Positions 26,091 to 36,103 of a DNA stretch of 64,000 bases are shown here, piece after piece. Numbering within the stretch: the first letter of the stretch is position 1; the number at the start of each line of letters is the position of its first letter. The stretch is from NCBI GenBank assembly GCA_958431225.1, contig OY288107.1, forward strand, positions 2,259,501 to 2,323,500, written 5' to 3'. The translations under genes were made by a program, and so were the position numbers. Source of the DNA: an uncultured Alphaproteobacteria bacterium (GTDB taxonomy: Bacteria; Pseudomonadota; Alphaproteobacteria; Puniceispirillales; UBA1172). The notes beneath the pieces are model-generated. The model was given only the letters and a program-made list of their open reading frames with translations. It ran no database searches and was not told the origin of the DNA.

Positions 26091-27365
26091 TTATTTAGCA
26101 ATGGCTTGGACGGCTTGCAATACCGCATTTTGCGTTTTTTCCAAATCGGCATCCGTAAGCGCCAGCGACGGATATAATTTTGATGCTGATTTCAACACGC
26201 CCTCATCGCGCAACACCTGATTGAACTTGGCGCCCAGATGCGGTTGTTGATGCTTGGCGCTTCGGTAATCTACACAATCTTCGCTGGTAAATAGCACATC
26301 AAATAATGTCGCGTCGCCGCAAATTTTATGCGCGATTCCGGCATCACTCAGCGCTGCACTTTGCATGGATTGAAGTTTTGTGCCTAGTGCATAAAGCGCG
26401 TCATACTGCCCGGGGCGGCGCAGAATTTCCATGGTTTTAAGCCCCGCCGCCGCCGCCACTGGATTGCCCGAAAGCGTGCCTAATTGCATCAGCCATTTAT
26501 CGCCGCCGACAATGGATTTGTCAAAATGCTGCATGATCTCGGCGCTTGCCCCTAATGCGGCTAGGGGGAAGCCGCCGCCGATGATTTTACCCAAAGTGCA
26601 AATATCGGGAATGACGCCATAACGTTCTTGCGCGCCCCCATAGGCTAGGCGAAATCCGGTGACAATTTCATCAAAAATGAGCAAGACACCATGCTTATCG
26701 CATAAATCCCGCAAGCCCTCCAAATAGCCAGCGCGCGGCGGGACGATGCGTTGCAGGGGTTCTACGATTATTGCCGCAATGTCATCATATTCCGCCATGA
26801 GCGATGCGACCGCTTCTAAATCATTAAACGGCGCGATTAACATTTGCGCGGCGACGCTTGCCGGGATTCCCGCACTATCTGGCACGGCGGTGGGGAAATT
26901 GGTTTGGGTTGTGGGGGCGAGGCTCATCTGGGCTTCGGCGCTCATGCCGTGATAACCGCCTTCAAATTTCAAAATGCGGGTTTTGTCGGTATAGGCGCGC
27001 GCCAAACGGATGGCATACATATCCGCCTCACCGCCCGAGGTGACAAAGCGCACTTGTTCGCAACATGGCACGGCATCAATAATTGCTTCGGCTAGTTCAA
27101 TGCCGCGCGCATTATTGGCGAAAAACGTCATGCCTTGGGGCAGTTGTTCTAGCACCGCTTCTAAAACTTCGGGATGCCCATGTCCTAAAAGCATCGGGCC
27201 TGAACCGATTAAATAATCAATATATTTTTTGCCGTTTTCGTCCCAGACATGACTGCCTGTGCCGTGTGCAATGATGATATTTGCATCAAAATTGCCAAAC
27301 CCGGCGGCGGGTAGCACGTTGCGCGCGCGGGTTATCCATTCATCTTGGCTGTGTATTTTTTTCAT
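26091..27365 (-). CDS. class III PLP aminotransferase (glutamate-1-semialdehyde aminomutase-like)
   Basis: A 424-residue fold-type I PLP enzyme. TSGGEADMYAIRLARAYT is the phosphate-binding region, FDEIVTGFR holds the PLP-binding Asp and LGKIIGGGFP the Schiff-base Lys. The short length and GGSG-free start resemble glutamate-1-semialdehyde aminomutase relatives rather than omega-transaminases. Heme synthesis is unlikely here; the place in a catabolic operon suggests an amino- or keto-intermediate of the unknown pathway. It is 5 nt from the enolase gene. Confidence 0.85.
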   Translation of the reverse strand: MKKIHSQDEWITRARNVLPAAGFGNFDANIIIAHGTGSHVWDENGKKYIDYLIGSGPMLLGHGHPEVLEAVLEQLPQGMTFFANNARGIELAEAIIDAVPCCEQVRFVTSGGEADMYAIRLARAYTDKTRILKFEGGYHGMSAEAQMSLAPTTQTNFPTAVPDSAGIPASVAAQMLIAPFNDLEAVASLMAEYDDIAAIIVEPLQRIVPPRAGYLEGLRDLCDKHGVLLIFDEIVTGFRLAYGGAQERYGVIPDICTLGKIIGGGFPLAALGASAEIMQHFDKSIVGGDKWLMQLGTLSGNPVAAAAGLKTMEILRRPGQYDALYALGTKLQSMQSAALSDAGIAHKICGDATLFDVLFTSEDCVDYRSAKHQQPHLGAKFNQVLRDEGVLKSASKLYPSLALTDADLEKTQNAVLQAVQAIAK

Positions 27366-27369
27366 GTCA

Positions 27370-28473
27370 TCAATCCAATATCACATCGGCTTGCCCAAGC
27401 AGGTCTAAATCAGGTGCGACCCCAAGCCCTATCCCGGTGGGTGCGGCGATGCGTCCATTTTTGCGCGTTGGTGCCTTGGCGTCAAGGCGCGGATGCACAT
27501 AGCCCGACAAATCACAGACATTAAGCAATCGTTCAGGGGCGGTGCTGATGCCTAGATGCAGGGCGGCGGCGGTTGCAATATCACTGCCCCAAGTGTCTTC
27601 AATACACATCCGCGCCCCCAAGTAAAGGCACAAATCGCGCGCTTGCCGCAGTGCCGATACACCGCCGAATTTGGATAATTTCAACGCCACCGCATCCATA
27701 ATTCCTAGATGATGCGCTTCTAAAAGCGTCGCCGTATCATGCGCGCATTCGTCCAATTTCATCGGCAAGCCGCTTGCCCTACGCACCGCCGCACATTCCG
27801 CCATGGTTTGACAAGGTTGTTCCAGCATAATATCAAGCCCGGCAACCGCCCGCCCGACGCGCGTTGCGTCAAGCTGGCTTGCCCCGCAATTCCAATCGCC
27901 ATAAACGAGGTGATGCGGGGCGACCACCTCGCGCACTTTTTTGAGCCGTGCAACATCCGCCTGCCAATTCTGGTCAGCCCCGAGTTTGACTTGAAATTGC
28001 GTGATGCCTTGCGCCAAAGCATCATCGGCAATGCGCGCCATTTCATCAGGGGCGATGCAGGTGATGGAATGATAAAGGGGCAGATTAGCCTGACGCGCCC
28101 CGCCTAAAAGCGCAAAAAGCGGCAGGTCTGCGACTTGTGCGGTCAAATCCCACAACGCCATATCAAGGGGTGATTTCGCATAAACATGCCCCAAAAGATG
28201 CGCATCCACCCGCGCCATCAATGCCCCGACGCCAATAGGGTCAGCACCAATAATCACCGGGGCAAGTTCCACCAAAGCCGGCGCCACCCCCCGCGCATAA
28301 GCCGGCAGATAGTGCGGAATCGGGCAAGCTTCCCCCCAACCGCACAAACCGCTATCGGTGTCAATGCGTATAATCACCGATTCAACGGTGGCACAAGCTT
28401 TGCCTTCCGCCATGTAGTAGGTTTCATGGCTGGTGAGTTCAATATGCCAAATGGATAAGCGTTTGATTTTCAT
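27370..28473 (-). CDS. enolase-superfamily enzyme 1 (MLE subgroup, betaine epimerase-like)
   Basis: A 367-residue enolase-superfamily protein with capping domain and barrel. Metal ligands are Asp193 (YGDWN), Glu218 (LEQP) and Asp241 (LDEC); the general bases are Lys163 (QVKLGA) and Lys265 (ALKLSK), which is the two-Lys layout of racemases and epimerases. The general pattern, including QVKLGA and an aromatic DTWGSD loop near 295, recalls 4-hydroxyproline betaine 2-epimerase (HpbD); that is from memory. With a CntA-type Rieske gene nearby, epimerisation of a betaine is a reasonable guess. The ATG overlaps the upstream enolase stop (ATGA). Confidence 0.8.
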   Translation of the reverse strand: MKIKRLSIWHIELTSHETYYMAEGKACATVESVIIRIDTDSGLCGWGEACPIPHYLPAYARGVAPALVELAPVIIGADPIGVGALMARVDAHLLGHVYAKSPLDMALWDLTAQVADLPLFALLGGARQANLPLYHSITCIAPDEMARIADDALAQGITQFQVKLGADQNWQADVARLKKVREVVAPHHLVYGDWNCGASQLDATRVGRAVAGLDIMLEQPCQTMAECAAVRRASGLPMKLDECAHDTATLLEAHHLGIMDAVALKLSKFGGVSALRQARDLCLYLGARMCIEDTWGSDIATAAALHLGISTAPERLLNVCDLSGYVHPRLDAKAPTRKNGRIAAPTGIGLGVAPDLDLLGQADVILD

Positions 28474-29576
28474 GAATACACCGCCACTGGCTCGCCTAGC
28501 ATATCTTCGTCGGGATGCACCCCTAGCCCTGCTTCTTCGGGCAGATGCAAATGCCCATCTTTATTGCGCGCGCCGCGCCCGACCGCGACATCTATCGTAA
28601 GCATATCCTGACACGCCCAAACCGCCAAGCAATTTTCATCAGGAATCGTTGCCGCCAGATGCAAAGCCTCCGTATCCGCGAGCACCGAACCCCCTGTCGC
28701 CATAACAAACATATCAATGCCGTGGGCAAGGGCAATATCACGCATACGCGCCGCTTTCGTCAGCCCGCCTACGCGATTGGGCTTGATGCCAAAAATCTCC
28801 GCTAGATTATCGCTCGCCACCCGCACCGCATCCTGCAACGTCACTAGGCACTCATCAACGCTCACTGGCGTGGCGTGCTTGTTAGCAATGGCGGCGATAT
28901 CGTCAAGGGTTTCGGTGGGTTGTTCAATCATCACATTAAGTTCCTCAACCGCGCACAAAACCTGTAATGCTTGTTGCCTTGTCCAGCTACGATTGACATC
29001 ATAGAGGATAATTTCGTTGGGGTGGCGGATGGATTCCACATCGCGGATGCGCGCAATATCACGCGCGACATCTCCGCCAATTTTGACCGAATGGGCAATA
29101 TAACCGCGCTGGCGATAGCGTTCTATCACCGCGCGGGTTTCTTCAATCGTCTTCGCCCCCACCGATGAGGCTATCGGGCGAGGGGTGCGCAAGGCGCCTC
29201 CCATTAAATCGGCAATCGGCAGGTCTGCGGCTTGTCCGGCAATATCCCAACACGCCATATCAATCGGCGCTTTCGCATAGAGATGCCCCGGCAAAGCCAA
29301 ATCCATAGCACGTTCCACCATCAATAATTGGCGCGGGTCAAGCCCTAGAATAAACGGCGCCATGGTTTCAATCCCTGCCCTGATGCCCGCACCATGTGCT
29401 GGCACATAACTATGCCCCCAAGGGGTGCCTTCGCCCCAGCCGACAAGCCCTGCATCAGTTTCAATTTTGACGAAAGTGGCGTCTAAAACTTCAAATTTCA
29501 ATCGCCCCCCTGAAAGCCAATAGGGATGCTCAAGGGGCAGATCAATCTGATAAACATGGATGCGTTTTATTTTCAT
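28470..29576 (-). CDS. enolase-superfamily enzyme 2 (mandelate racemase/MLE type)
   Basis: A 368-residue protein homologous to the neighbouring enolase gene, with Lys165 (SVKIGG), Asp193 (YDVNRSW), Glu218 (IEQP), Asp241 (VDEC) and Lys265 (GIKPNR). The two-Lys machinery suggests racemase or epimerase, or lactone cycloisomerase, chemistry. The start at 29576 replaces a longer frame that lacks a ribosome site, and TGATATG links it to the MDR gene. Two distinct enolases next to each other suggests either two stereocentres or two isomers of the substrate. Confidence 0.82.
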   Translation of the reverse strand: MKIKRIHVYQIDLPLEHPYWLSGGRLKFEVLDATFVKIETDAGLVGWGEGTPWGHSYVPAHGAGIRAGIETMAPFILGLDPRQLLMVERAMDLALPGHLYAKAPIDMACWDIAGQAADLPIADLMGGALRTPRPIASSVGAKTIEETRAVIERYRQRGYIAHSVKIGGDVARDIARIRDVESIRHPNEIILYDVNRSWTRQQALQVLCAVEELNVMIEQPTETLDDIAAIANKHATPVSVDECLVTLQDAVRVASDNLAEIFGIKPNRVGGLTKAARMRDIALAHGIDMFVMATGGSVLADTEALHLAATIPDENCLAVWACQDMLTIDVAVGRGARNKDGHLHLPEEAGLGVHPDEDMLGEPVAVYS

Positions 29577-29577
29577 A

Positions 29578-30678
29578 TCACTCGCCATGCGGACATACCA
29601 CGATATTGCCTGTATGTTTTTTGGCGATGAAAGCGGTTTGGGCTTCGTGCAGTGCTTCTAGGGGGTAGGTTGCCGCTAGCACCGGTTTAATCGCCCCGCT
29701 TTCAATATAGCCAATCAGTGCCGTCATCACTTGCGGGTCAATCACCGTTGAGCCGCTAAAGGTCAAATCGCGCAAATAAAACGTGCGTAAATCAAGCGCA
29801 ACCATCGGCCCGGCAATCGCCCCGGAGCAGGTATAACGCCCGCCACGTTCAAGCGTATCAATGAACTCCGCCCACATTGCCCCGCCGACTATATCGGCAA
29901 CGACGCTGATGCGTTCCTTGCCTAGAAGCGATTTCAGATTTTTGGGGGTGCGGGGGAGGGTTATATCGGCGCCTAGTGTTTTTACATCCGTGTGTTTTTC
30001 CTCCGATGCAAGCGCGATTACACGCGCGCCGCGCAATTTTGCTAGCTGCACCAACGCCCCGCCTACACCGCCTGATGCCCCGGGAATGAGCACCGTGTCC
30101 TCCGCCCCCACATTTGCGCGCGTTAGCATGCCCTCGGCGGTGGAATACGAACATGAAAATGTTGCCAATTCCGCATCCGAAAAATTGGAATCAACCGCTA
30201 GCGCATTGGTCGCAGGAATCGTGGTGTATTCAGCAAAACCGCCATCGCGCTCAGAGCCAAAATAGCCGGTTTTTGCTTTATTTAAGGGGTCAGTCGGGTC
30301 GCGGAGCCAATTATCGGTAATGACATGTTCTCCAATGCGTGCTTTATCCACGTGCGCCCCCACCGCGACAATCACCCCGCAAACATCTGCCCCTTGGATG
30401 CGTGGGAAGGCAATCGGCGCACCGCCCCAAGAGGGGTCTTCCGCCCCCGCTAGATCGGGCGCATCATCGTTAGTGGCGGTAGTGACGGCTTTGGAATACC
30501 AGCCCGCGCGCGTATTAATATCGGTGTTGTTGAGCCCGCAAGCGCGCACCTCAATCAGCACCTCATCCGTGGCGGGTTGCGGACACGCCCAATCATTATG
30601 CTGAACGATTTGTTCAAGCCCGCCATGCCCCATGGTCACCATGGCGCGCATGGTTTTTGGAATCGGTTTTGCTGTCAT
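29578..30678 (-). CDS. MDR-superfamily NAD(P)-dependent alcohol dehydrogenase / quinone oxidoreductase
   Basis: A 366-residue medium-chain reductase. GASGGVGGALVQLAKLRGA is the Rossmann motif near residue 180, in a form common in zinc-less quinone oxidoreductases; the usual GHE zinc motif is replaced by QGADVCG, so zinc catalysis is doubtful. It probably reduces or oxidises a carbonyl, enoyl or hydroxyl group of the pathway intermediate. It lies between the dimethylglycine-dehydrogenase-like gene and enolase 2. The substrate is unknown. Confidence 0.82.
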   Translation of the reverse strand: MTAKPIPKTMRAMVTMGHGGLEQIVQHNDWACPQPATDEVLIEVRACGLNNTDINTRAGWYSKAVTTATNDDAPDLAGAEDPSWGGAPIAFPRIQGADVCGVIVAVGAHVDKARIGEHVITDNWLRDPTDPLNKAKTGYFGSERDGGFAEYTTIPATNALAVDSNFSDAELATFSCSYSTAEGMLTRANVGAEDTVLIPGASGGVGGALVQLAKLRGARVIALASEEKHTDVKTLGADITLPRTPKNLKSLLGKERISVVADIVGGAMWAEFIDTLERGGRYTCSGAIAGPMVALDLRTFYLRDLTFSGSTVIDPQVMTALIGYIESGAIKPVLAATYPLEALHEAQTAFIAKKHTGNIVVCPHGE

Positions 30679-30693
30679 ATCACGTCCTCCTTT

Positions 30694-33132
30694 TTAATTG
30701 CGCGGCAGCTGGCTTTGTGGGTCATAGGCGGGTTCTGCCAATACGCGCGCCTTGCGGGGGGTGCCAGCAATCACCACCTGCAACGGCGTCCCTGCCAGTG
30801 CTGCCCTTGGTTTAACATAGGCGAAAGCGAGGATTTTTCCAACTGTATGTGCGAAACTTACCGACGCCGTTGAACCTACAACTTGTCCTTCTAATAACAC
30901 CGCCTCCCCGCCATGTCCGTCTTCAATGCCGTTGGGTTCAATTTCCAAATAGGCGCAAATCCATGGTAGTTTGTCGCCTCCTGCTAGTGTTGCTTCCTTG
31001 CCGAAAAATGCCTTATCTGTATCAACAAAGCGCATGACATCGGCTTCGCGCAGAGTGACTTCGTTGGTTAATTCGCCCGCGCCTTTGAAGGCTTTTTCCA
31101 TGCGCATGACATTCATGGCGAAACTGCCGTAATCGGTGATGCCATGGGGCGCGCCTGCCGCCGCTAGTGCCTCATAGACCGCCAAACATGCATCATACGG
31201 CATATGCAATTCCCAACCCAATTCCCCGGCATACGACATCCGCAACGCCCAGACTTGATGCCCCGCAATGGTAATTTCCTGCCCCGTCAGCCACGGGAAC
31301 GCCGCATTATCCAAAGCCGCATCGGTGCATGCCGCCAACACATCGCGCGCGCGCGGACCATTGAGCGCCAATGCCGACCACTCCGTAGAAAGTGCGGTGA
31401 TGCTCACGTCTTCATCCTTGCGGTGGTGATTGAGATGGTCCAATAGACGTTGTTCAAAAAACGCGGCGCAGACTAGGTAATAACTATCCGCATCCATTTT
31501 GAAAATAAGTGCCTCCACCTCAATGCGCCCCCGCCGATTTAGGAAATGGGTTAGCGCGATGCCGCCCACTTTTTTCGGTAATTTATTGGCGGCTAGGCGG
31601 TCAAGCAAATCCTCCGCCCCTGCCCCACTCACGCGCAATTTGGTGAATGCCGTGATATCCATAATCCCCACCGCTTTACGCACAGCATTGACCTCATGCG
31701 CGACCATTTCATCTGTGGGGGTGCGGCGGAACGAATAGTGGTCTTGTTGCGCCATACCCGCACGCGCAAAAAAACGCGGGCGCTCAAAGCCGTAAATTTC
31801 CTCATATACCGCGCCTTTGGATTTTAGCACATCATAGAGGGGCGATGGCTTTATCGGACGCCCGGCGAGGCGGTTAAAATGCGGGAACGGAATCTCATGG
31901 CGCAGGCAGTAATCTTCTTTGGCTTTGATGATTTGCCATTCCTTATTGGCGTAATCCCCAAACCGCCTTGGGTCAAATTCGCGCATGGAAATATCGCCGG
32001 CGCCATGCACCATCCAACGTGCTAATTCGCGCGTCAATCCCGGCCCCCAACCGATGCCAATCTGTGTGCCGCAACAACACCAATAATTCCGTAGATTTGA
32101 CACCGGACCTATAAGCGGATTGCCGTCAGGCGGGTGGCTGATAGCGCCATGCACGGCACGGCTAATCCCCAATTCGGCAAAGATTGGCATGCGTTCAAGG
32201 CTCGTTTCAAGCCACGGCATGACGCGGTCATAATCGGGTTCAAAAAGTTCGTTTTCCGCCTCCCACGGACAGGCATCCTCCCACACCACATTCGGATTTT
32301 CTTTTTCATAAATGCCGATAAGCCCGCGCAGTTGTTCCATGCGGATATAGCCCGAAACCATGCGGTCATCGCGGATTACCGGCAACTCGCGCGCTAAATC
32401 AGCGAATTCAGGCACGGGTTCGGTGATAAAATAATGATGCGTCATGGAAGTCATAGGCAGTTGCAACCCCGACCATTCCCCCATCTGCCGCGCATAAGTG
32501 CCACCCGCATTAACCACATGCTCGCAAATAATTGTGCCTTGTTCGGTTTCCACCTGCCATTCGTTATTGGCTTGTTGCGTGATGTTGGTGGCACGGCAGT
32601 GGCGGATAATGCGCGCCCCCAACTGCCGCGCCCCTTGGGCTAGTGCCATGGTGACATTGCTTGGGTCCACATGCCCATCATCAGGGGTATGGAGCGCCCC
32701 CAAAACCCCATCCAGATTGTAAAACGGGTGCATTTTGGCGATGTGGGCGGTATCAACTAGCGCGATATTGAAATCCAACGCCCGCCCCACCGAAAGCGTA
32801 TGCCGCAACCAATCCATCTCATCTTCCGTATAAGCAAGGCGCAACGACCCACAGCCATGCCACGTCACCGCCTGCCCGGTTTCGCCCTCTAATGCGCCCG
32901 AATATAGCCCGATATTATAATCAACGCATTTGCCTAGCCCAAAGGAGCTGGTGGAATGCGTAATCTGTCCGGCGGCGTGCCAAGTGCTACCGCTAGTCAA
33001 TTCGGCTTTTTCCAGCAAAACCACATCCGTCCAGCCCGCATGCGCAAGATGATAGGCAAGCCCGCACCCCATCACCCCGCCGCCGACAATCACCACTTGT
33101 GCCTGTGTTGGAAAATTTTTTTGCGTCATCAT
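30694..33132 (-). CDS. dimethylglycine/sarcosine dehydrogenase-like flavoprotein with folate domain
   Basis: An 812-residue two-part enzyme. The N-terminal DAO domain has VVIVGGGVMGCGLAYHLA and SGSTWHAAG, the site of covalent FAD attachment in the family. The C-terminal half is a GcvT-like tetrahydrofolate domain (MSYAGELGWELHMPY and a GIxDYGSFAMN region near the end). Such enzymes oxidise an N-methyl group and pass the one-carbon unit to folate. It may remove the second N-methyl after the Rieske enzyme removes the first. The ATG at 33132 (or 33129) overlaps the GMC stop. Confidence 0.88.
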   Translation of the reverse strand: MMTQKNFPTQAQVVIVGGGVMGCGLAYHLAHAGWTDVVLLEKAELTSGSTWHAAGQITHSTSSFGLGKCVDYNIGLYSGALEGETGQAVTWHGCGSLRLAYTEDEMDWLRHTLSVGRALDFNIALVDTAHIAKMHPFYNLDGVLGALHTPDDGHVDPSNVTMALAQGARQLGARIIRHCRATNITQQANNEWQVETEQGTIICEHVVNAGGTYARQMGEWSGLQLPMTSMTHHYFITEPVPEFADLARELPVIRDDRMVSGYIRMEQLRGLIGIYEKENPNVVWEDACPWEAENELFEPDYDRVMPWLETSLERMPIFAELGISRAVHGAISHPPDGNPLIGPVSNLRNYWCCCGTQIGIGWGPGLTRELARWMVHGAGDISMREFDPRRFGDYANKEWQIIKAKEDYCLRHEIPFPHFNRLAGRPIKPSPLYDVLKSKGAVYEEIYGFERPRFFARAGMAQQDHYSFRRTPTDEMVAHEVNAVRKAVGIMDITAFTKLRVSGAGAEDLLDRLAANKLPKKVGGIALTHFLNRRGRIEVEALIFKMDADSYYLVCAAFFEQRLLDHLNHHRKDEDVSITALSTEWSALALNGPRARDVLAACTDAALDNAAFPWLTGQEITIAGHQVWALRMSYAGELGWELHMPYDACLAVYEALAAAGAPHGITDYGSFAMNVMRMEKAFKGAGELTNEVTLREADVMRFVDTDKAFFGKEATLAGGDKLPWICAYLEIEPNGIEDGHGGEAVLLEGQVVGSTASVSFAHTVGKILAFAYVKPRAALAGTPLQVVIAGTPRKARVLAEPAYDPQSQLPRN

Positions 33133-34727
33133 TTGCGCTCCAATAGCAGCTGCGATAGTTTCTCGCCAATCATAATCGCCGGGGCATTCGTATTGCCAGA
33201 AATAATTTCGGGCATGATAGAACAATCGGCAATACGCAGTTTGGATATGCCATGAACCCTAAGATGGTCATCAACAACCGCCATTTCGTCATCCCCCATT
33301 TTGCACGTTCCTGTTGGGTGATATATTGATGAGGTGTTGTTGCGAATCCAATCAAGCGTTCCTTCATAATCATCCAGTGCTAGAGTAGCATCCGGGCGAA
33401 ATTCTTCGGCGATTTTTGATGCTAACGGGGTTTGGCGGGCGATTTTGCGGGCGATTTTTACCCCTGCAACTGCTGTTTGGCGGTCGGTTTCGGTGGCTAG
33501 ATAATTGGGATGGATTTTTGGATAATCGGCTGGATTATTTGACACCCATTCTAAATGCCCTCGGCTTTCGGGACGCAGCTGACACACCGATGCTGTGAAA
33601 GCCGAAAATGGATGCACGCCAGCACCGGGGCTGTCGGCTGACCATGGCTGGACGTGGAATTGAATATCGGGCGTGGCAAGTTCCGCGCGCGTTTTCATGA
33701 AACCCACCGCTAGGCTCGCCGCCATAGTCATAGGTCCCGCACGGAACAGCGCGTATTTTGTGGCGATGCGGATTTGATTGAAAAATGAACGCACCTCATC
33801 ATTTAACGTTGGCTCGTTGCACTTAAACACCAATCGGGCTTGTAGGTGATCTTGCAGGTTTTTACCCACCCCCGGCAGGTCATGCACCACATCAATGCCG
33901 CGCTGTTTTAATGTGGCGGCGGCACCGATGCCTGAATGTATCAAAATATGCGGCGAGCCTAGCGTGCCGGCACTGATGATGACTTCCCGCGCGCATGAAA
34001 TTTGCTGAATTCGCCCTGCCCTATCTTTGAATTCAACCCCCACCGCTTGCGCGTTTTTAATCAAAACGCGCTGGACTTGTGCGTGGGTGATGATGCGTAG
34101 ATTTTTGCGCGATTTTGCCGGGTTTAAGAACGCAACCGCGCTTGAACATCTTTTGCCACGGCGGGTTGTCAGTTGAAAATAGCCGACACCTTCTTGGCTC
34201 TTGCCATTATAATCATGGTTAAAAGCATAACCCGCATTTTGCGCCGCTGCCACCCACGCATCAACTATCGGGCGTTGAATCCGCATATCGGACACGCGCA
34301 ATTCGCCCTTGTCGCCATGGAAATCATCACCGCCGCGCTCGTGCTGTTCGGATTTTTTGAACAGAGGCAACACATCATCCCAGCCCCAACCTTTATTGCC
34401 CATCTGTTGCCAGCGGTCGTAATCTTCAGCCTGCCCCCGCACATACAGCAAGCCATTTATTGAAGACGACCCGCCCAAAACTTTACCACGCGGCCAATCA
34501 ATCTGGCGTCCGTTAATGCCCGCATCGGCTTCGGTTTTGAAACACCAATCCACCGATGGATTATGCATGGTTTTGAAATAACCCACCGGGATATGAATCC
34601 ATGGATTCCAATCACGCGGACCTGCCTCAAGCAAAATGACGCTGTTTTTTGGGTTTTCAGAAAGGCGATTGGCAAGCACGCAACCTGCCGAACCTGCGCC
34701 AATGATAATGAAATCAGCCTCGGTCAT
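33129..34727 (-). CDS. GMC-family FAD oxidoreductase (choline dehydrogenase-like)
   Basis: A 532-residue GMC enzyme: FAD motif GAGSAGCVLANRL at the N-terminus, GMC signature GGSSSINGLLYVRGQAEDYD, second signature SAGTLGSPHILIHSGIG and C-terminal catalytic His in IYHPTGTCKMG, with SGNTNAPAIMIGEK at the end. ATG 34727 (MTEADF) is chosen since the longer frame overlaps dctM. It oxidises a primary or secondary alcohol, perhaps a hydroxylated betaine or choline-like alcohol. Choline dehydrogenase BetA is similar, but the context does not include betaine aldehyde dehydrogenase, so the substrate is open. Confidence 0.88.
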   Translation of the reverse strand: MTEADFIIIGAGSAGCVLANRLSENPKNSVILLEAGPRDWNPWIHIPVGYFKTMHNPSVDWCFKTEADAGINGRQIDWPRGKVLGGSSSINGLLYVRGQAEDYDRWQQMGNKGWGWDDVLPLFKKSEQHERGGDDFHGDKGELRVSDMRIQRPIVDAWVAAAQNAGYAFNHDYNGKSQEGVGYFQLTTRRGKRCSSAVAFLNPAKSRKNLRIITHAQVQRVLIKNAQAVGVEFKDRAGRIQQISCAREVIISAGTLGSPHILIHSGIGAAATLKQRGIDVVHDLPGVGKNLQDHLQARLVFKCNEPTLNDEVRSFFNQIRIATKYALFRAGPMTMAASLAVGFMKTRAELATPDIQFHVQPWSADSPGAGVHPFSAFTASVCQLRPESRGHLEWVSNNPADYPKIHPNYLATETDRQTAVAGVKIARKIARQTPLASKIAEEFRPDATLALDDYEGTLDWIRNNTSSIYHPTGTCKMGDDEMAVVDDHLRVHGISKLRIADCSIMPEIISGNTNAPAIMIGEKLSQLLLERK

Positions 34728-34744
34728 GCGCGCATCGCCCTGCC

Positions 34745-36103
34745 CTACCTTGTCGGCAAAAGTAGCAAGGTTAGTGCCGGCGTTAGCGACACCAGCACCC
34801 AAACGCTAATCAGCGCAACCAAATAAGGCACCGTGTATTTAAGCAAACGGAAATAAGGAACACCCGTCACCCCCGAAGCCACATATAGATTCAACCCATA
34901 AGGCGGGGTAATGAAGCCAATAGATGCCCCGACCAAAAATATGACCGAGAAATGAATCGGATCAACACCAACATTGGCGGCAATCGGGGCTAGAATCGGC
35001 GCAAGGATAATCGTCACCGGCAGGGATTCCAAAACCATGCCCGAAAAAAACACGATCACCATCGCCGTGAAAAGCACCGCATGATACCCCCCCATGGACG
35101 CCACAAAATCGCCGATGACGGCTTGCGCTCCTAGTAGGGATAGAATCTGTTGCATCACCACCGAAATGGCTATAAGCGGGGCTAGGATGCCAGTAATTTC
35201 TGCCGAACGCATGGTGATGCCGGGGATTTGGCGGAGCGTGAAACCTTCAACAACCAGCATCTCGCCATAGGATTTTTCTTGCCAAGCCTTTGCCGAGTCT
35301 AACCCCAAAAGCCGCGTTGCAACCCACGACAGCAAACCGGCAATAATACAAAAACCCACCGTCACCCCCGCCGCTTCGGTAGGCGAGAATTTACCCGTAT
35401 AAATCCCCCAAAGCACCAAACCGATAGCAAAAAACCCCAGCCACGCACCGAAAGCAGTTTTCAAAATCCTGTTCATCTGTAGCTGAATCAAATGCCCCCA
35501 ACCATTGAGACGACAGACAATCCAACACGCCACCTGCATCCCCGCAACCATCAACGCACCGGGAATAATCCCTGCCACGAACAGGTCAGAAATCGGCAAA
35601 TTCATCAAAAACCCATAAACAATGAAAATAATTGACGGCGGGATGATGATGCCGACCGTGCCGCCTGCCGCCGCCGTTGCCGCAGAAAAACGTTCATCAT
35701 ATCCGCCCTTGACCATTTCCGGGTGCAACATAGAACCAATCGTCGCCGTGGTGGCAGAATTAGAACCCGAAATGGCGGCAAACAACCCGCAAGCCCCAAG
35801 CGACGCCATGGCTAAACCGCCCCGCACCCAGCCCAAACACGCATAAGCAAAATCAGAAAGCCGCCGCGCGATTCCCGATTTATTGATCAAATCCCCAGTC
35901 AAAATAAACAAAGGCATCGCCAAGAGCGCAAAGCCCTTATTAAAAACATTCAACAATTCCGCGCCCATATTATCAAGCGTCAAGCCAAGCACGAACGAAC
36001 ACCCAATCACCCAATAGGCAATAATCAAAAACACCGGCACCCCTAACATAAACAGAAAGGTAACCCCAAGCGAAATGAGCGTGATAATAGAAGCATCGGA
36101 CAT
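34745..36103 (-). CDS. dctM: TRAP transporter large membrane subunit
   Basis: A 452-residue DctM/TRAP permease with about 12 hydrophobic segments and the family segments GSNSATTATIGSMLHPEMVK and GIIPGALMVAGMQ. It is adjacent to the small subunit (1 nt apart) and downstream of the binding protein. The three make the first genes of the 16-kb operon and should import its carbon substrate with sodium. TRAP systems of this branch take carboxylates and zwitterions such as betaines. Confidence 0.93.
   Translation of the reverse strand: MSDASIITLISLGVTFLFMLGVPVFLIIAYWVIGCSFVLGLTLDNMGAELLNVFNKGFALLAMPLFILTGDLINKSGIARRLSDFAYACLGWVRGGLAMASLGACGLFAAISGSNSATTATIGSMLHPEMVKGGYDERFSAATAAAGGTVGIIIPPSIIFIVYGFLMNLPISDLFVAGIIPGALMVAGMQVACWIVCRLNGWGHLIQLQMNRILKTAFGAWLGFFAIGLVLWGIYTGKFSPTEAAGVTVGFCIIAGLLSWVATRLLGLDSAKAWQEKSYGEMLVVEGFTLRQIPGITMRSAEITGILAPLIAISVVMQQILSLLGAQAVIGDFVASMGGYHAVLFTAMVIVFFSGMVLESLPVTIILAPILAPIAANVGVDPIHFSVIFLVGASIGFITPPYGLNLYVASGVTGVPYFRLLKYTVPYLVALISVWVLVSLTPALTLLLLPTR

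Noticed and set aside
26091..27365. Heme-pathway glutamate-1-semialdehyde aminomutase (hemL)
   Set aside because: Embedded in a catabolic operon and without heme genes nearby; only the family is similar.
34727..34802. Extended N-terminus of the GMC enzyme
   Set aside because: The extra 25 residues overlap dctM and do not fit the GMC start; MTEADF begins right before the FAD motif.
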